DNA of 64,000 bases, from the NCBI GenBank assembly GCA_951812925.1, contig OX638368.1, positions 160,132,492 to 160,196,491 on the forward strand, written 5' to 3'. Shown here one piece after another: positions 24,798 to 59,168 of this stretch. The DNA is from Calliopum simillimum. Taxonomy: Eukaryota; Arthropoda; Insecta; Diptera; Lauxaniidae. Each line of letters starts with the position of its first letter. The first letter of the stretch is position 1. The translations under genes were made by a program, and so were the position numbers. The notes under the pieces are model-generated. The model ran no database searches. It saw only the letters and a program-made list of their open reading frames with translations, and had not been told where the DNA came from.

Positions 24798-26189
24798 TAG
24801 TACAGTCATTTGGTAGTTTTACCTGGAAAGTTTTGCGGGATTTCTGCAAATGAGTTATTTTATAGATTTCGATGTGCCCTTTCAGAATTTCAACTTTGCT
24901 ACCTCGTATCGTGTTCGCTCGAGCCGCCATATTGGAAAAATGGCGTCCAAAATCAGTTTTTTACAAATATCTCTTTAACGGTTATATTTAGAGAAAAACT
25001 TTTTAGGACAATGTTGTAGCTTATAAAATTTTCTATAAAAATGACCGTCAAATTGTTTTCGTACGACTTATAACTCAGGAGATATCTTTATTCAAAATTT
25101 TTGAAAAATTAGTAAATTGTGAATGCCACATATGAGTAGGCACAGTGATGTGTCAAGCTTATAATTACGATAACTTATGAACGGTGAGTTGCACGTTTAA
25201 AATAAAAACAGTTGTTTATAGGGAATAACATGCGCTACAAGTTACATATTATTTTTTTTTCATATCACCTATAGTTAAGGAGATATTTTTCCAACAAACA
25301 TAAAATTTTGAAAAAAAAAGTTTTTTCAAAATGGCTCCTAAACGGTTCGTCCTAGAAAAAAAATTGTCCATGCATTTTGTAGAACGTTCAATTCCCTATA
25401 AGGGTTTCTTCGAGCTGTTTTTTCGTCAGACTTACCCTTCATGAGATATAGCGTCTTGAAAATCATTCAAAATTGAATATTGTTCTATGCGCCCTACTAT
25501 GTTCAATTTTGAATGATTTTCAAGTCGCGATATCTCATGAAGGGTAAGTCTGACGAAAAAACAGCTCGAAGAGACTCTTATAGGGAATCAAACGTTCTAC
25601 AAAATGCATTGACAATTTTTTTTCTAGGACGAACCGTTTAGGAGCCATTTTAAAAAAACGTTTTTTTTCAAAATCTTAGGTTTGTGGGAAAAATATCTCC
25701 TTAACTATAGGTGGTATGAAAAAATATATATGTAACTTGTAGCGCATGTTATTCCCTATAAATAGCTGTTTTTGTTTTAAACGTGCAACTCACCGTTCAT
25801 AAGTTATCGTAATTATAAGCTTGACACATCACTGTGCCTACTCATAAGTGGCATTCACAATTTACTAATTTTTCTGAAATTTTGAATAAAGATATCTCCT
25901 GAGTTATAAGTCATACGAAAACAATTCAAAAGTCATTTTTATAGAAAATTTTATAAGCTACAACATTGTCCTAAAAAATTTTTCTCTAAATATCACCGTT
26001 AAAGAGATATTTGTAAAAAACTGATTTTGGACGCCATTTTTCCAATATGGCGGCTCGAGCGAACACGATACGAGGTAGCAAAGTTGAAATTCTGAAAGAG
26101 CACATCGAAATCTATAAAATAACTCATTTGCAGAAATCCCGCAAAACTTTCCAGGTAACATCATTTTTTTCTCCCAAATGATTGTACTA
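24798..26189. mobile_element. foldback element, about 680-bp arms
   Basis: ATAGTACAGTCATTTGG at the left faces CCAAATGATTGTACTAT at the right. Arms 24798-25477 and 25503-26189 match over nearly their whole length around a 25-base loop. The mirrored 69-residue open strings are products of the palindrome. Confidence 0.88.
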
Positions 26190-26705
26190 TTACTAGGCAA
26201 AAATATGTAAATTTGAAAATCCTTTTGGCATAAACTCAAAAATATAATCAAACATGGGATTTTTTTCAAAAAATCATCTAAGTTAAGCGTCACGGCTAGA
26301 CCAGTGCTTGTTTTAAGCTCAAATTTGGTTGGCATATTTAAAAAAGTGTGGCTAGTTTCTTGTTTATCGTGAGCCCATTGAGGCTAATCCGCGATTATAT
26401 CGAACATTTACCCACAAAAAAACCTATAGCACAAGAGAGAAACACGCAAAATTAGCCGTTGTTCGAAATAAATTTTTTCACCGGAATAGTCTTTATTTAT
26501 GCATGAAAAATAAAGTGTGCAACGACCATTGCGAAATCGTGGGCAGTTTTTTAAAAAATATCTTTCAAACAGTTACTCTTAGAGAAAAATGTTGTGAGGT
26601 TATTTTGTACCTCAGGAAATTACCAACTTAAATATACAGTAGTTGCTGAGGAGATATGACAATTTAAAAAATTTTATTCAACTGTGAAAGTATAAAAAAA
26701 TACTA
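26190..26705. other. no gene seen
   Basis: AT-rich sequence with no supported feature. Confidence 0.35.
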
Positions 26706-26860
26706 TGTAGGGGAGAATAGGGAGTTGTGCGACAGGTTTGGTTTCAGGGGAAAAAAACTATGAAATACATTTTTTTTTTAGCATCTCAGTATATAGAATC
26801 TCTAGTGTGGAGTTGTGCAACACGGAGGGAGTTGTGCAACACAGCTTTAAATTAAAGAAA
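26706..26860. mobile_element. left end of an element iterating GAGTTGTGCAACAC
   Basis: TA-GGGGAGAATAGGGAGTTGTG at 26708 is followed by GGAGTTGTGCAACACGG and GGAGTTGTGCAACACAG at 26808-26845. The design matches the GGGGCACATTTGAC elements. I could not find the matching right end. Confidence 0.45.
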
Positions 26861-27285
26861 ATTACATATTTTGATGAATATTCTTTGTAAAATTGACTCT
26901 TTGATTGCAGCCACTGAGTTATACAAGCTATTTTGATGGAATTTAGTAGCCAGGTTCCAAACGTAACCACGATGTGGGTAAATCTCCGAAACATGTACCA
27001 AAACATGCCTCATTTTTTGTCCCCACCTATTTTTTTATTACTTGAAGGTATAGCATATGATGACCCTAACTTCTGAATCATTTACAAATTAACTTAAAAT
27101 TTCAGGGTTGAAATATGTTTTTTTTTAAAGTTTCCTTTAAACAATATATTTAAAAAATTAAAATAAACGTTAAGTCTCAAAACGCTTAAATAAACCTTAG
27201 ATAAATCCAATTTAAATTTTAAGGGGTTGCCAGATGGTTGTTTTCAAAAATTTATTTTAAATCTTCCTTTTTTACGTTCGCCATT

Positions 27286-28155
27286 CTAATTGGGGGAGGA
27301 GGGGGCTAGTGTGGACTGGGGGCTAGTGTGGACAAATTCAAATTCTCGCGCCGTTTTGAATTTTTTGTTTCTCTTTTATATTTTTCAAGTTGGTATTTGC
27401 ACTCTGCAGCACCAAAAAAAAAATTCATTTGTTGACAGTTCAGCTTTCCATGATTACGTGACCGAACATGTTTTACGCAGCAAAAAGTAAGTTTTTTGTT
27501 GTTTCGTAATTTCAGTGATACTTTTAAACTAATTATTTTTCTGCTGTAGTGTTAATAGATAATACAACTTAAAATAGTGTTTATTTAAACCATTGAAATT
27601 ATTTTTGAAGAACTTTACCGTAAGGTTAAAAAAAAAATATTTTTGTTTAAAAAGACATGAAGGGGCTAGTGTGGACAAGGGAAATGGGGCTAGTGTGGAC
27701 ATGTCCGCAGCAGCAGAAATGACTCCAGAAATCGTCAGACCATTTTTAAAAGCCGTTCCAAGGGAGTACGTTACTAAAAAGAAAGAACGACAGATTCACG
27801 TATCCCGATTTACTGGATTCCAGCGAAATTTACCGAAATGAAATAGTGGCAAAGCTGCCACAACCACAAAAACTGTCGGAAACATCGCGATCAGCAAGTT
27901 AAATGAAGTTTGAAACAACATGGACAAAAAGTATTTTATATTGGCCAAATTGTCACGATCCACGGTTCTCAAGATTTCAACATTACGTTTTTAAAAAGAA
28001 AGAACGATAGATTCACGTATCCCGATATTCACCAAATTCACCGAAATGAAATAGTGGCAAAGCTGCCACAAGCACAACAACTGCGGGGAACATCTCGATC
28101 AGCAAGTTATATGAAGTTTGATATAAATTTCTTCAAATACAACATGGGATAGCAG
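27286..28155 (+). mobile_element. remnant iterating GGGGCTAGTGTGGAC with pogo-like transposase debris
   Basis: GGGGGCTAGTGTGGAC occurs twice at 27302-27332 and GGGGCTAGTGTGGAC twice at 27662-27700. The frame after 27702 reads MTPEIVRPFLKAVPREYVTK, which resembles the C-terminal linker of insect pogo-like transposases (TPE.vRPFPKA.pR). The stretch 27778-27912 is duplicated with changes at 27996-28117. Right end not found. Confidence 0.45.
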
Positions 28156-28164
28156 TCAATTTTT

Positions 28165-28460
28165 TGTTATAAAAAGAACACTTCAAATTGAATGGGACCA
28201 GTAACTTCAGATTCAGATTTATCAATTTACAAACTTTAGTGTAAGCTATAAATTTTTGAAAAAACACCCTTTTCATGGAAATGACTAAAAACGCCAACTT
28301 CTACACCCTGTATTTTAACAACAAATGGTACTAGGACCAAATCCTCCCGGATTGCTGTTCTTGCACACTGGATCTACCATATTGCCAAATTTGAGCGAAA
28401 TCGGAGAAAAAAAAATGTTGAGCTGGTACACTTGGCATAGAGTGCTTCAGATATACTTAC
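28165..28460. repeat. half copy of the 59.3-kb foldback family
   Basis: Matches 59505-59765: CAAATGGTACTAGGACCAAA, CCTCCCGGATTG and CCATATTGCCAAATTTGAGC. Confidence 0.7.
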
Positions 28461-29686
28461 AACCAATAAGTATAAGATTTTTTTAAGGAAATAATATAAT
28501 ATGCGAAAAGGGCGAATTAAGTGCACTAAGAAGCGGTTAGGAAGAGGACGGAGAGTGACTTTTTAACACTTTATGTCGTAATTTCATAGTAAAACATTAA
28601 AAATTATTTTTTTTTTCTAAGCTATTCGTATAGAAGCTCTGGTTAAGTGGGTATCTGTATTAAGTAGTTAAAATAACAAATTTTAATTTTAAACATGGTT
28701 TTAACCAGCGGGAATTGATTTGAATTGACACGCCCATTTTTTAACGTTTGTAAATTTTGGCACCTAATATCTCGCAAGCTATATTGATGATGGGTATAAT
28801 CCGATAAGTGCCACGCCCACTTTTAAAATGAGAGTTTCATTTCCTTCACGTGTACTGAGTTGTGCGCAAATTTTTTTATTTTTTATTTTAAATCGAGACG
28901 ATTCAAGTTAAGGAAGCTAAACTCTATTAAATATAAATACCGTTCTGGTATTGCATACACACATATACTTACATACATAAATACATACATATGTAACTTC
29001 ATGCTTATGTTTTTTTTAATTTTTATTTACCTTGATCTTTTGCGTTTAACGCACTTAATCAATCCCAACGTTCGTCGACAACAAGAACTCGCTTTACCTC
29101 TTGTCGGTCAAAACCAACAGAATGCACCGCGACCAGCCAGCCAAAAGTATGGCCGAGTTTCCAAGAAACGGGATAAGCTACGAAATAACAAGTCATACAC
29201 CACGTAACACACATACAAACCAACAGACTGAAAGAAAGACATGCAGGAAACTTAGAAAAAATCGCTTGCGCATGCGCAATTTTTCTTTATTTTCATTATT
29301 ATTCTAAAAGCAAAATTTCAGCTTAATAAAATTAATACGATGCTTGGTAAAGTTTGTAAAACCTGTCAGCAGTGTTGTAGAAGAAGATTTTTATTAAAAA
29401 TCAACCATATTTTCTATGTTAAAATAAGTTAAATTCAGATCAGTCTTGGAGGTATTGAATTTTTAAAAATACCTTGACATGAATGCAAAATAATGTTGCA
29501 AATTCAAAAAATAAAGTTACAACAGCAAAAGCTACATTCATTGTACCTTGAGTGTGCTAAATTGTATATATCACTCATTTACTACAAGAACGTCACAACT
29601 CAAAAAAACTCGATTTTGCAGAAAATAGGTTTAAAGTTTTCAATTGAAAAATCTTTTTCGTTCTCAAACGGTGACCGTAAAAGGTA
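28461..29686. other. no gene seen
   Basis: AT-rich; includes a CATA-rich tract at 28957-28992. No supported frame. Confidence 0.35.
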
Positions 29687-29689
29687 TTA

Positions 29690-30830
29690 CAGTAGACCCC
29701 GCTTAATTGACCCCCTTTTTATTGACTTCCCCGGATAATTGAACTAAAAAAGCCTAGTGAAAGTGTCCTCATTGAAAAACGCACCCAAATCCCCTGTTAA
29801 TTGATTCCCGCTTAATTGGTTTCCCCGGTTAATTTATAGGAAGAAAATGGTTTCCAAATGAAAAATACATGTAAAATACCCCTTTTAAAATATGAACAAT
29901 ATTATAAGTAACAAAAATTTTATTGATGGAAGAGTCTGAAAGATTTTCAATACAGCTCAATAAAGATTTGAATCCTACTCCGAACTGGCTATGGCAAAGG
30001 CAAAACCGTTAAGGTGTCGTCTTTCGTAAAGTCCATGGAGAAAGATCTTCAGAAAACGCAAAAGGTGCAAATGATTTCAAAAACTTAGTTCATCCTGGAT
30101 TATTAAAGGGTTTTGATCAAACTGATATTTTTAACGCCGACGAAAGTGTATTGTGCTTTACATACAATGTCCAGAAAAGGTGATGGCCTTAGGGGTTTTA
30201 AATAGTCAAAAGCACGTCTGCTGCTTTTTTTTATTCCTTATGCCACTGGAAATTATAAAAAATTTAAAAATTTGACTCTGAATAACTCTTTATACGCACA
30301 CAATTACAAAATTGTTCCTACATTTTTCTATAGAAGTAATCGTTAGCAAGATATTTGCAAAAAAAAAAACTGATTTTCGCAACCTTTTCATGTCGGTCAT
30401 GTGCTTAGGTATCCGATTCAGCACGGCAGATTGATGGACTCATAGTAAACATATCCTAAGCTATCGATTCCCAAATGCATTTCCATTGCACTTAGTTTTT
30501 ATATGCTCTGCTCTAAGTCTTCTACGCACATACCCGTATTTTATATTAATTTCTTTATTTTGTTTTAAGGTGGATAAAAGTTCCCTTTACGTACCTAGTG
30601 TACTTTTTAATGAACAATATGCATACATATTTTTGTATTCGTTATCTCCTTATGGAGCTTATGACTTAAAGAAATTATTAATGCTTTGAACACATAAAAA
30701 AACCATTAAATCAAAACTAAAATCGCCGAATGCTAATTTTTTCTATGCTTAATTGACTCGATCAATTATCCGGGATTCTTTTAATTGGTCAGTCGGATTT
30801 TTCATCAAGTCAATTAAGCGGGGTCTACTG
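29690..30830 (+). mobile_element. pogo/Tigger-like element with TA duplication
   Basis: Ends CAGTAGACCCCGCTTAATTG and CAATTAAGCGGGGTCTACTG are perfect complements, flanked by TA at 29688-29689 and 30831-30832. The start CAGTAGAC is the Tigger hallmark. Inside is a transposase fragment with DIFNADES. Confidence 0.9.
29965..30170 (+). pseudogene. Tigger/pogo transposase fragment
   Basis: One frame with an internal stop reads TPNWLWQRQNR, then VVFRKVHGERSSENAKG and LLKGFDQTDIFNADESVLCF. The Asp at 30139-30141 is the first catalytic acid in the family. The rest of the DDE domain is missing. Confidence 0.75.
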
Positions 30831-30832
30831 TA

Positions 30833-32364
30833 GGGTAAGCTGGGGTACATTTGACACCGGGGCACATTTGACTTTGCCATTTTCGGTGTGAACACGTCTA
30901 TCGAACCAAAAACCTGAAATGCAGAAACATAACTAATTAGAGTGGAAGCAACGTAATGAACTTTGGCAGTTCTCTTGCGACTCCTCCCGCGCCAATACGC
31001 TTTTTTAACTTTTTGTGTATTTTTTTGTAATTTTCGGCATCTTGTTCGTAAGTGTTTTGCAATTAAATTTGTATTGTTTTTTGAAAGTAAGTATGACAAT
31101 TTGGCAGCACTAATCTTTATAATTAATAGAATAAAAGTGTTTTTTGTCAAGGTCAAATAGTTTAAATTATAAAATATTTTTAATTCTTCAAGAGATTTTG
31201 GGGCACATTTGACTTTTGCCGAAGGGGCACATTTGACGTTCGTGTTTGTGTATCTTAAAAGATTTTCTAGTTTTATCTTTTAAATATATGGTATGTCACT
31301 ATAAAATGAAAACGAACAGACACGATGGCGATGAAAAAAAGTTAAATACGCTATTTCTAATATCGGAAACCAAAGAGAAACCCCGACTTCCGAACAGAAT
31401 CTATTTCATTTGATTTAATATAATTTCTTACCTTTGTTTTATCTACAACACAAGATTTTTGAATAGATGCTTTCCAGGACCTCTGCCACTTATTTTAATT
31501 TGAAAATCTGTATGGAGGAATTCCCGAAGTAAACATATTGCATCAAAGTTCATCATGAATGCGAAGTTTTTAATAATAATCAAATTGATTTGAAATACGC
31601 CCCATCATGTGAAAGCGCTGCAGATATATTGTCGATGGTGTTACCCAAAATCCAGACCAAAGAAATTTCCACCAAACTGGATCTTATCATACATTATATG
31701 TTGATGTTTTCATTAAGGGTATTGTTGGAAATTGTACTTTATACTTATATATTGTCCTTAGGAAATTTGGCGAAAAATCCAAAAACCCATTTTGTTATGT
31801 GGGAGAAATTGAAGAAGTAAGTACTTAATTGGCTATACCTCATACAAGATCAGTTATTTGAGAAGAGTTTCACCATTAAGTTGGGTTTTTATAAAACCGG
31901 AAGTGGAAGATTTTTGCGTGACTTTGAGGAGTGCAATTGAGTTTAAACTACCAACTCCAACAAATCCAGCCTCAACTTCACGTTCACGCACTAAATACGT
32001 ATTCGACATCGACTTCTCACACTTATGTATATATAAAATAAGTCTCCGTTAATTTGTATTTATATGAAAAAAAATATATGTATTAATGTTTTGTTTAATG
32101 TTTCAGTGTTATTTTTGTGAGTGTCAAATGTGCCCCTTGCAATGTCAAATGTGCCCCGTACCTGGGGCACATTTGACAAAATGACTTTTTTTGAAAAAAT
32201 TTGAAAAAGTACTCTTAATGCAGTCTTTTAAAAATTTTTTTTTTCTTAGTTTTAATCTTAAATAATCAATGTTTCAGAAACAGTAAAGAGTATTAAGATC
32301 GTGCAATAATTTTCAAAGATACAGGCCTTTGAAAATTTTGTGTCAAATGTGCCCCAGTCTCCCC
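30833..32364. mobile_element. TA-flanked element iterating GGGGCACATTTGAC, copy 1
   Basis: Begins GGGTAAGCTGGGGTACATTT and ends AATGTGCCCCAGTCTCCCC, with TA at 30831-30832 and 32365-32366. The word GGGGCACATTTGAC or its complement recurs near both ends and internally (30858, 31200, 31225, 32126, 32145, 32163, 32343). No clear transposase. Its left TA is the right TA of the Tigger copy. Confidence 0.8.
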
Positions 32365-32544
32365 TATTATGAAATTTTCACACAATCGTTTACTCCAAGT
32401 TGTTACCCGAAAAGTCGCTTATGAACGTTTTATGCGTAAATGAGACCTTTTTGAGAAAAAAATTGGAGTAAACGAATAGACTGAATATGAAGCATGATAT
32501 AACGAATAATTCTGCATCATTAACTCAAAATTTGCGTTTTTTAA

Positions 32545-32605
32545 GTTGTGAAGTTCTTGTTTGCAGTGACCATGTGAAGTTCTTGTTTGCAGTGACCATG
32601 TGAAG
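32545..32605. repeat. 26-bp direct repeat, two units
   Basis: GTGAAGTTCTTGTTTGCAGT-gaccat occurs twice in a row, with a partial third start. Confidence 0.85.
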
Positions 32606-33239
32606 TCTAAGATGGCCGCCGCTTTTTGGGATAAAAAATGTGCTTAAAGACAAACTTAAAAATGCTGTTCTTGTATTTATTTTTATTTTTATTTTTTTTT
32701 TTTGTGTTTGTTTGGTGATTAATGTACATAATGACGAGGCGCCAAAATAATAATATCCTCATAGAGCCCCATTATTCCTCTAACTGACCACTATTATAAA
32801 AAGCGTTACTTTCTTTTAATAGCTTTAAATGAATATTAACAAATATTTTATTGCGTTTCGTAATATATGTATATACCATATGTATACTCGTGTAGTCAAT
32901 ACAGTTTCACTTTAATTTTATGAACGAAGATGACCGGACCAATTAAAGCAAAAAATGTCTCAATCAAAAGTGTCAGTTACATATTGTCACTGCGGCATTT
33001 AAGCAAATGTATGAACAACAACAATACCTATTATTTGTAGTTTTATAAAAGCAAATGCGAGTAAATTTTTATTAAAAGTAATTTCCATATGATGAAATGG
33101 GGTAACTTGAAGTCAAAAGTGAATTGAAGAGTTTATTTTTTCTTTTTTCATTTTTGTCAAAGAAGAATGTGTGTAATTTTTGTATTATGTAGTTGATTTC
33201 ATTTCTTACGTTTTCTTGATTTAAATTTTTTTGTCGTAT
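32606..33239. other. no gene seen
   Basis: AT-rich with a T-rich run at 32670-32704. No supported feature. Confidence 0.35.
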
Positions 33240-33804
33240 ATATATTCCCGATGGCTGGCAGGCTGGCTAAGTGTCTTTCTGTGGAAATATTTTTCACGGG
33301 AAAACTAAGCAAGATAGTACAATGAAATTTGGTACAGCGGCTTCATTGTAAAAGCTAAGTAGCTTGTGGGATTGAAAATTAGCAAAATCAGTCAATGGAC
33401 ACGCTCACCGCCCATATGAAAAATTAATTCAAAACGCATGTAAAGAGCATTATTTGCGATAACGCAAGCAGAATACACACAGATACTAGAGATAGTAAGT
33501 ACAACCTCAGAGGAGGAACTAGGCCGTAGCACTTCTCACACGTAGAGAATTTAGTGCTATAAACAATCGAACATTTTTTTATTTTTTTTCAAAAATTTTA
33601 AAACGCTGTACGGAAAGGGTTTTTTTGCGATAATCAAACCAAATTTCACTCAGACACCGAAAACAGTAAGTGCAAGATCTGAGCAAAAGCTATGTGAATT
33701 CGGACAAGAGGTCGTGGCACCTCCCGTACAAGCAACATTTTCAAAATACTCCGGTGTAGGGTAGTAATTGTTTGGCCAGGTCAAAGGTAAAACTCTTACT
33801 AGTT
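33240..33804 (-). repeat. repeat family A, decayed copy on the minus strand
   Basis: From GATGGCTGGCAGGCTGGC to TCTTACTAGTTTTTT, with CGGACAAGAGGTCGTGGCAC in between. The terminal hairpin is lost. Confidence 0.75.
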
Positions 33805-35804
33805 TTTTGTTGAAATCAATAGTCCTAAATCTCCTGAGTAAAATGATATGCTTTTTAAAATCGAAATCTTGACACTTCTTTTTTTTGGCCAAAATGGTTT
33901 AATAGATAGTTTTTCGCTATTTCGGAAGCGATATTTCACAACTAGGTTATTTTTAGCTATGAAACGTGATATCTTTCCTTTTTCGATTTTCTTTTCAAAA
34001 CGTAATTGGAGTTAAACCGATATCTTTTGAATATACAAAAAATTTACTTTTTTTTCTTCCTTGAAAAAAGCTGGTTTTCTATTAAAAATATCAAGCGATT
34101 TTAACTAGTTTTCCATATGCCTCAACGGTAGTCCTAAATGTCCTGTAAAAAAATGGGTTTTTCGAAATATTTTAGTTTGAAAAATAATGAAATGAACCTT
34201 GCAGCTTTCGAAACCTGATTAAATTCTGCACATTTAAAAAATAAATTGTTATAATTGGACGAAAGGAAATGAAGTTGAACACAAAAATCCCATAATTTCT
34301 GCCCATATTTCAAGATAAGTAAGCGGTTTCTGGCAAAATAAAAAACATGTGTCTAGTCAAATCGACTCAAGTGCCATGTCAAAAAGTTTAAGCGCGATTG
34401 ATGATGGTCGACCTAAATCTTGGTTCGTTCTCTCGCAGAATCTGTCAACTGTCATATGTCTATGAAGAACAGTTTTAACAAGTCAACTCAAAATGACAAA
34501 TTTTGAGTTATGTTAATAGAACTTTGAAGTGCATGTGCGGTATGATATAATCTTATCTTAAAGTCTTATCATTGCATTATTTTATAAAAATAAAATTTAA
34601 AAAAAAAAATACGAGCAATTCTGCAAAAAGCATTTTCAGAGTTTTACAGTTCTAGCATTCCACAATGATAATGATCAACACAACAAACGAAGATACGATG
34701 TAGTCTACCCGTCTACATATGTATGTACTTATACACAACAAAGAATAAGAAAAACATTTTATGATAACAAATGGGATAACTTTCACGATTTTTTTTTTTT
34801 TTAATTACTCTTTATAATGTAAGTATTTTAGACTGTCCAAAAATGTGTACGAACGATTTTGAAATCTTAAATACAAAAGCTTTAGCACATAAAATCATGT
34901 GAATGGTAAAAAAAAAAATAAACATGAAAGAATTGCTATGAGTTCCACCGATTCCAAGTTGTTCGGTTCTTTTATCTTTATTTTCACATTGAACGACCCC
35001 AAAACTCCATCAAACACTCTTGAAGAATATTTTATTAAAAGCCACATACAATAACATTTTCAACGTACGAAACAAGTCTGAATCGGTTTAAAAAGCACAA
35101 CGATAACATCAAATATTCTCCAAGCTCAAGATCAATAACAGTTTGAATTCATTAAAATTGATTTATCGTTCGTTATTCGACCGGAACTAGAATTCTATAA
35201 GCTGGTGTTATTTATCAACTCATATATAATTTGAACGTTAAGAATTTACCTTTTACAATATTATTCGATTGCATGAACGCTTTTTGTCAAACATATTACA
35301 GACATTTTCTCACGTACTGTTAATCTTGCGTAGAGATTGTCTAAAAATATTTCTGAAGAATATGTGTACCCATGCATGTGCATTAAAATGCATTGAACTT
35401 CAGCTATAGGCCCAGTATCCAAAGCCACATCAAAAATAGATGTTTTTACTTTTGTTAAAATAAAAAATTACTCTTTAAAGTCCTTGATCTTTGGTTTTTA
35501 TTCTTTGGTTTTTGGGCTTTGGTTTTTGATCTTTGTTGACGCCAATAATTTGAGCTCAAAATTTGCCCCTGCTCAAGACGTCTTGTAACATAGTGTAGTT
35601 TTCTTTACTCGTACATTTTTCACTGAACTGAAGTATTTGATCCAACAAAAAAGCAAGATTCAAATGTTCACTGTACAGTGTACACTGATTTTATTTTGAC
35701 ACTGAAGTACACTGTCTTTTTTTATCAGTGTAAAAAAACCGGATTCTTACAAATACTTCAGGGTACTGCGCATATAATACCGTTCGACAAAATTCAACTT
35801 TAAG
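33805..35804. other. no gene seen
   Basis: AT-rich intron-like DNA. 35485-35540 repeats TTTGGTTTTT words. No supported frame. Confidence 0.35.
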
Positions 35805-36444
35805 TTGCACAACTGAAAAAGACAAATATATTCTGAAAATATGGCTAAAAATTTTTTTTAATCGGTCTTTGAAGTCGATATACAAAATTTTACGATCCTT
35901 AAATCTGAGGTATATCATGTGTTCTGAAAATTTATGCAGGATATTAAGCGAAATATTTTTGCAGCAAACCTTAACCATCAGCATCTCCCACAAATGGGTA
36001 ATATTTAACCTCTTCTTAAAAATCTACAAAATCGACCCCTAAAAATGGGGCTTCCGCGATGAAGTTTCGACTTTTTAGTGTTCGGCAATTACGAGTATTA
36101 GTGAAATTTTATAGCAAATATTACTGACTCATTATTCCCGTTTTTTTAAGAGTCGAATTTGTACCTTTTTAGAAAAGGTTAAAAATTACCCATTTGTGGT
36201 GGATGTATAGGGTTCAAGTTTTCTACAAAAATATTCCCCTTAACATCGTGCATAAGTTTTCAGAAAACATGATATACTTCAGATGTAAGGATCGTCAAAT
36301 TTAGTATTTCGACTAATCACATGGATAAAAACTTCAAAGACCGATTAAAATAAAATTCGACCTGATCCAAAAAATCGGGAAGCCACTTTTAAATTATTTT
36401 TAGCCATATTTTCAGAATATATTGATTTTTTTTCAGTTGTGCAA
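35805..36444. mobile_element. foldback element, about 640 bp
   Basis: TTGCACAACTGAAAAA at the left faces TTTCAGTTGTGCAA at the right. Inside, TTAATCGGTCTTTGAAG faces CTTCAAAGACCGATTAA and ACCCATTTGTGG faces CCACAAATGGGT. Confidence 0.75.
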
Positions 36445-37536
36445 AATCTTGTCTACAAATTTTCTATTTGCATTAATGGAAAGCTAAAAAAATTTCGGAA
36501 TCTCAATTAGAGGTGCCACAGCTGTTTTGATGGGAAAATGTTATCAGCGAGTTGAACATGAACAACATAGAACACTTGAAGAGTGCAATTTCATAATAAC
36601 ATATACAATACATGTGAAGTAACAACGGTAACAGCAGCTACCCAAGGGGAAAATAGGTGGTTCAAAAAGCCTTCTAAAATGTTTATTTTTCATCCAAAAG
36701 CTCCGTAAGAAAATGAGATACAAGTTTAATTTTACTGATTCTGAAATTTGCTGACTGAAATAAATCTATTTTGGCCGGTGGTAACGGGTAGGGTTAACAA
36801 TATGATTAACTAATCTAAGCAGAGCTTAATCTTCGGTGGAAACAGGCTATTGCGTTTATATTCTTATATATTTTGTTCTCTTTTTCTTCCTCTCATTTTA
36901 AAATACTACTCAAATATTGAAACAAACATGCAGAATTTGATATTTGAATGCTTACTACAGCATTACAAAAAAACCATAGTGTAAGTGCTTGTAAATTTCT
37001 ATGGGAACAAGCACTTTAAAAGTGCTAGGTTAGGAAGCACTTGAAATTTTTCCCCTTGGGTGCATAAACACATACACATGTTAATATTACATTTTACATA
37101 CAACTGCAATTGAATGGTTTAGGCTTCGAGTTAAAGGCAAGTTAAACTTAAAATGAGCACACACCTGAACTTAAATTTTTTTATTTTTCCCGATTTTTCT
37201 TACAAATGCGGTACAACTTGTTGAACCACTCTCGGATAATTGATTGTTTAGAAGATGAGAAGTTGCAGTAGTGGGTATTTGAAAAACAAAAAACAATAGT
37301 AAATAAGCTATATTTGGCCTGGCCAAAAATTTAATAACCTATACCACAATATTTTGCAAGTTTTGCCCCGCCCATCAGGGGTCTTTACAAAAATCTGAAT
37401 AAATAGGAAGTAATTTTTTGGACACTTAGAACTGATCACCATACATTATGTCTTTGCACTTAACGACCACCATAATCTGCATTTATTAACTAAATTACAA
37501 ATAATAATTGTATCCACATTGTATCTATCATTGCAG
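36445..37536. other. intron upstream of the first visible exon
   Basis: No coding sequence; a fragment of repeat A (TTTGGCCTGGCCAAAAATTT and GCCCCGCCCATC) lies at 37303-37380. A good acceptor ends it. Confidence 0.45.
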
Positions 37537-58656
<21,120 letters not shown>

Positions 58657-59149
58657 GAAAAATAGCAAAACAAAATATTATAATTAAATATACTAATAAC
58701 GCGCCCAGTGGTCGAAGTTCGATCATAAACGGCGTGGCGAAACGTAATCACTTAACAAAAAACACAAAGTCACTGCTTTGCTGCTTCTCTTCCTCATCCG
58801 ATGCAGTCAAACCAATTAGCTCTATGCGACCGTGTATTTTGTTGTTGTTAAAATTGATAAAGTTGTATTTAATGTTACATGACTTAAAGGTAACATAACG
58901 AAATAATTTTCATTTTCTGCAAATTTACTCACAAAAAACTTCCGAATGGTATTTAATTCATAGTAAAAAAAGGGTCTGAATTTTGCCTTAGCGGATTTAT
59001 GTGTAGATTAACTAACTTAAAAAAATCATTCATACATGCACACAACTTATAGAAATATATAATAGAACGTAATATCTTACAGTGATATAAATAATTTGAA
59101 CAAAATTTTACAACGAATATACATCATATTTATTACATATTTTAATAAA
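58657..59149 (+). other. probable Fps85D 3' UTR
   Basis: Non-coding sequence follows the stop; the first good AATAAA is at 59144-59149, in front of an A-run. No conserved element is recognised inside it. A 107-base palindromic element starts 20 bases beyond the signal. Confidence 0.45.
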
Positions 59150-59168
59150 AAAAAAAGTAATTCATTAT

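Noticed and set aside
24810..26335. Matching frames of 69 and 125 residues
   Set aside because: Palindrome arms of the foldback; no homology recognised.
31590..32052. Two plus-strand frames of 76 and 64 residues within the TA-flanked element
   Set aside because: No transposase motif recognised; could be decayed coding sequence but not supported.
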